From REEB481 sp039796915 (GTDB lineage Bacteria; Bacteroidota; Bacteroidia; NS11-12g; UBA955): 7,074 bases of DNA. Each line of letters opens with the position of its first letter. Position 1 is the stretch's first letter. Shown one piece after another: positions 6,582-7,074 of the stretch. The stretch covers positions 1 through 7,074 of the forward strand of contig JBDKIU010000141.1 in assembly GCA_039796915.1 (NCBI GenBank). The letters run 5' to 3'. The notes under the pieces were generated by a model, which had not been told where the DNA came from, searched no databases, and saw only the letters and a list, made by a program, of their open reading frames with translations. Both the position numbers and the translations under genes were made by a program.

Positions 6582-7074
6582 ACCACAAAAAAACACCACG
6601 GCTTCTGTAGATAAGAAGAATCTGCTGTTTCTGTTGCTGGCAGGTTTTTTTCTCACCAATGCGCTGCTTGCAGAATTCATTGGCGTGAAGATTTTTTCCG
6701 CTGAAAAAACACTTGGCCTTCCTGACGCAGGCTTCCGGATTTTGGGATATACGCTGAATTTTCAACTCACCGCCGGTGTGATTCTTTGGCCGGTGGTGTT
6801 TGTCATAACAGATATTGTCAATGAATATTTTGGCAGAAAGGGAGTGCAGCGCCTCACCATGATGGCGATTGTGCTCATCATTTATGCATTTCTGATGGTG
6901 CGACTCGCAATCTGGCTTACGCCGGCAGACTGGTGGGTGCAAAGCGCCAGCACCAAAGGCCTTCGGGATTTGAATCAGGCATACAGCCAGGTGTTTGGTC
7001 AGGGTTTGTTCATTATTGCCGGTTCTTTATGTGCCTTTCTCATCGGACAGGCCGTGGATGCAGGGATTTTTCGT
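6571..7074 (+). CDS. yhhQ: Queuosine precursor transporter, YhhQ/VUT family (3' truncated)
   Basis: The frame is open from the ATG at 6571 to the window end: 168 codons, no stop. Family members are around 220-250 residues, so perhaps three quarters is present. It is an inner-membrane protein expected to import 7-deazaguanine precursors (preQ0/preQ1, as shown for E. coli YhhQ) that are built into queuosine at the tRNA wobble base. After a hydrophilic N-terminus of about 17 residues, a hydrophobic segment leads to T-N-A-L-L-A-E-F-I-G-V-K-I at 29-41. Further membrane segments lie at about 66-79, 96-116 and 143-160. The family signature is clear in T-D-I-V-N-E-Y-F-G at 80-88 and in A-F-L-I-G-Q-x-x-D at 155-163. 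It overlaps the upstream nuclease gene by 11 nt in a different frame and is probably expressed from the same transcript. No preQ1 riboswitch is visible upstream, though the overlap leaves little room for one. Confidence 0.9.
   Translation, partial: MPVEPQKNTTASVDKKNLLFLLLAGFFLTNALLAEFIGVKIFSAEKTLGLPDAGFRILGYTLNFQLTAGVILWPVVFVITDIVNEYFGRKGVQRLTMMAIVLIIYAFLMVRLAIWLTPADWWVQSASTKGLRDLNQAYSQVFGQGLFIIAGSLCAFLIGQAVDAGIFR

Noticed and set aside
6550..6942. Minus-strand open frame of 130 codons, His/Lys-rich
   Set aside because: It is antisense to the YhhQ-family gene; its His/Lys/Arg-rich composition is consistent with a non-coding reading frame.

Overview
The window looks like ordinary chromosomal DNA from a member of the Bacteroidota. 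Three things suggest this. One promoter fits the phylum's TTG-N20-TAnnTTTG pattern. A fused outer-membrane barrel, thrombospondin-3 repeats and OmpA-like domain is typical of the phylum. Most genes have little or no Shine-Dalgarno sequence. By eye the G+C content is in the mid-40s percent. I see no transposase, integrase, CRISPR array, tRNA or rRNA, and no obvious change in composition.

Layout, left to right. (1) The 3' end of a plus-strand gene that resembles the C-terminal coiled-coil part of the bacillithiol-synthesis enzyme BshC (2-541). (2) A 75-bp gap with a good promoter overlapped by an 8-bp-arm inverted repeat (561-592). (3) A secreted OmpA-like protein with a beta-barrel, TSP3 calcium-binding repeats and a cysteine-rich C-terminal domain (617-2248). 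It ends in a strong intrinsic terminator (2265-2295). (4) A soluble family 2 glycosyltransferase (2347-3096). (5) A minus-strand pair running leftwards: a nine-repeat TPR protein (5118-4063) overlapping by 8 nt a membrane-anchored or secreted lytic transglycosylase (4070-3075). The transglycosylase and the glycosyltransferase converge and overlap by 22 nt. The overlap is exactly an inverted repeat whose ends are the two stop codons. (6) A 59-bp divergent intergenic region with small symmetric elements. (7) A plus-strand pair: a beta-CASP metallo-beta-lactamase-fold RNA-processing nuclease (5178-6581), overlapping by 11 nt a queuosine-precursor transporter of the YhhQ/VUT family (6571 to the window end, 3' truncated).

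Functionally there is an envelope-centred half (OmpA-like protein, glycosyltransferase, TPR plus transglycosylase) and an RNA-centred half (nuclease plus transporter for a tRNA-modification precursor). Nothing here amounts to a clearly new biological system. The items most worth a second look are the OmpA-like domain that has lost the usual peptidoglycan-binding Asp while gaining many cysteines, the symmetric DNA element on its promoter, the stop-codon-bounded inverted repeat at the convergent overlap, and the tight coupling of a beta-CASP nuclease with a queuosine-precursor transporter.
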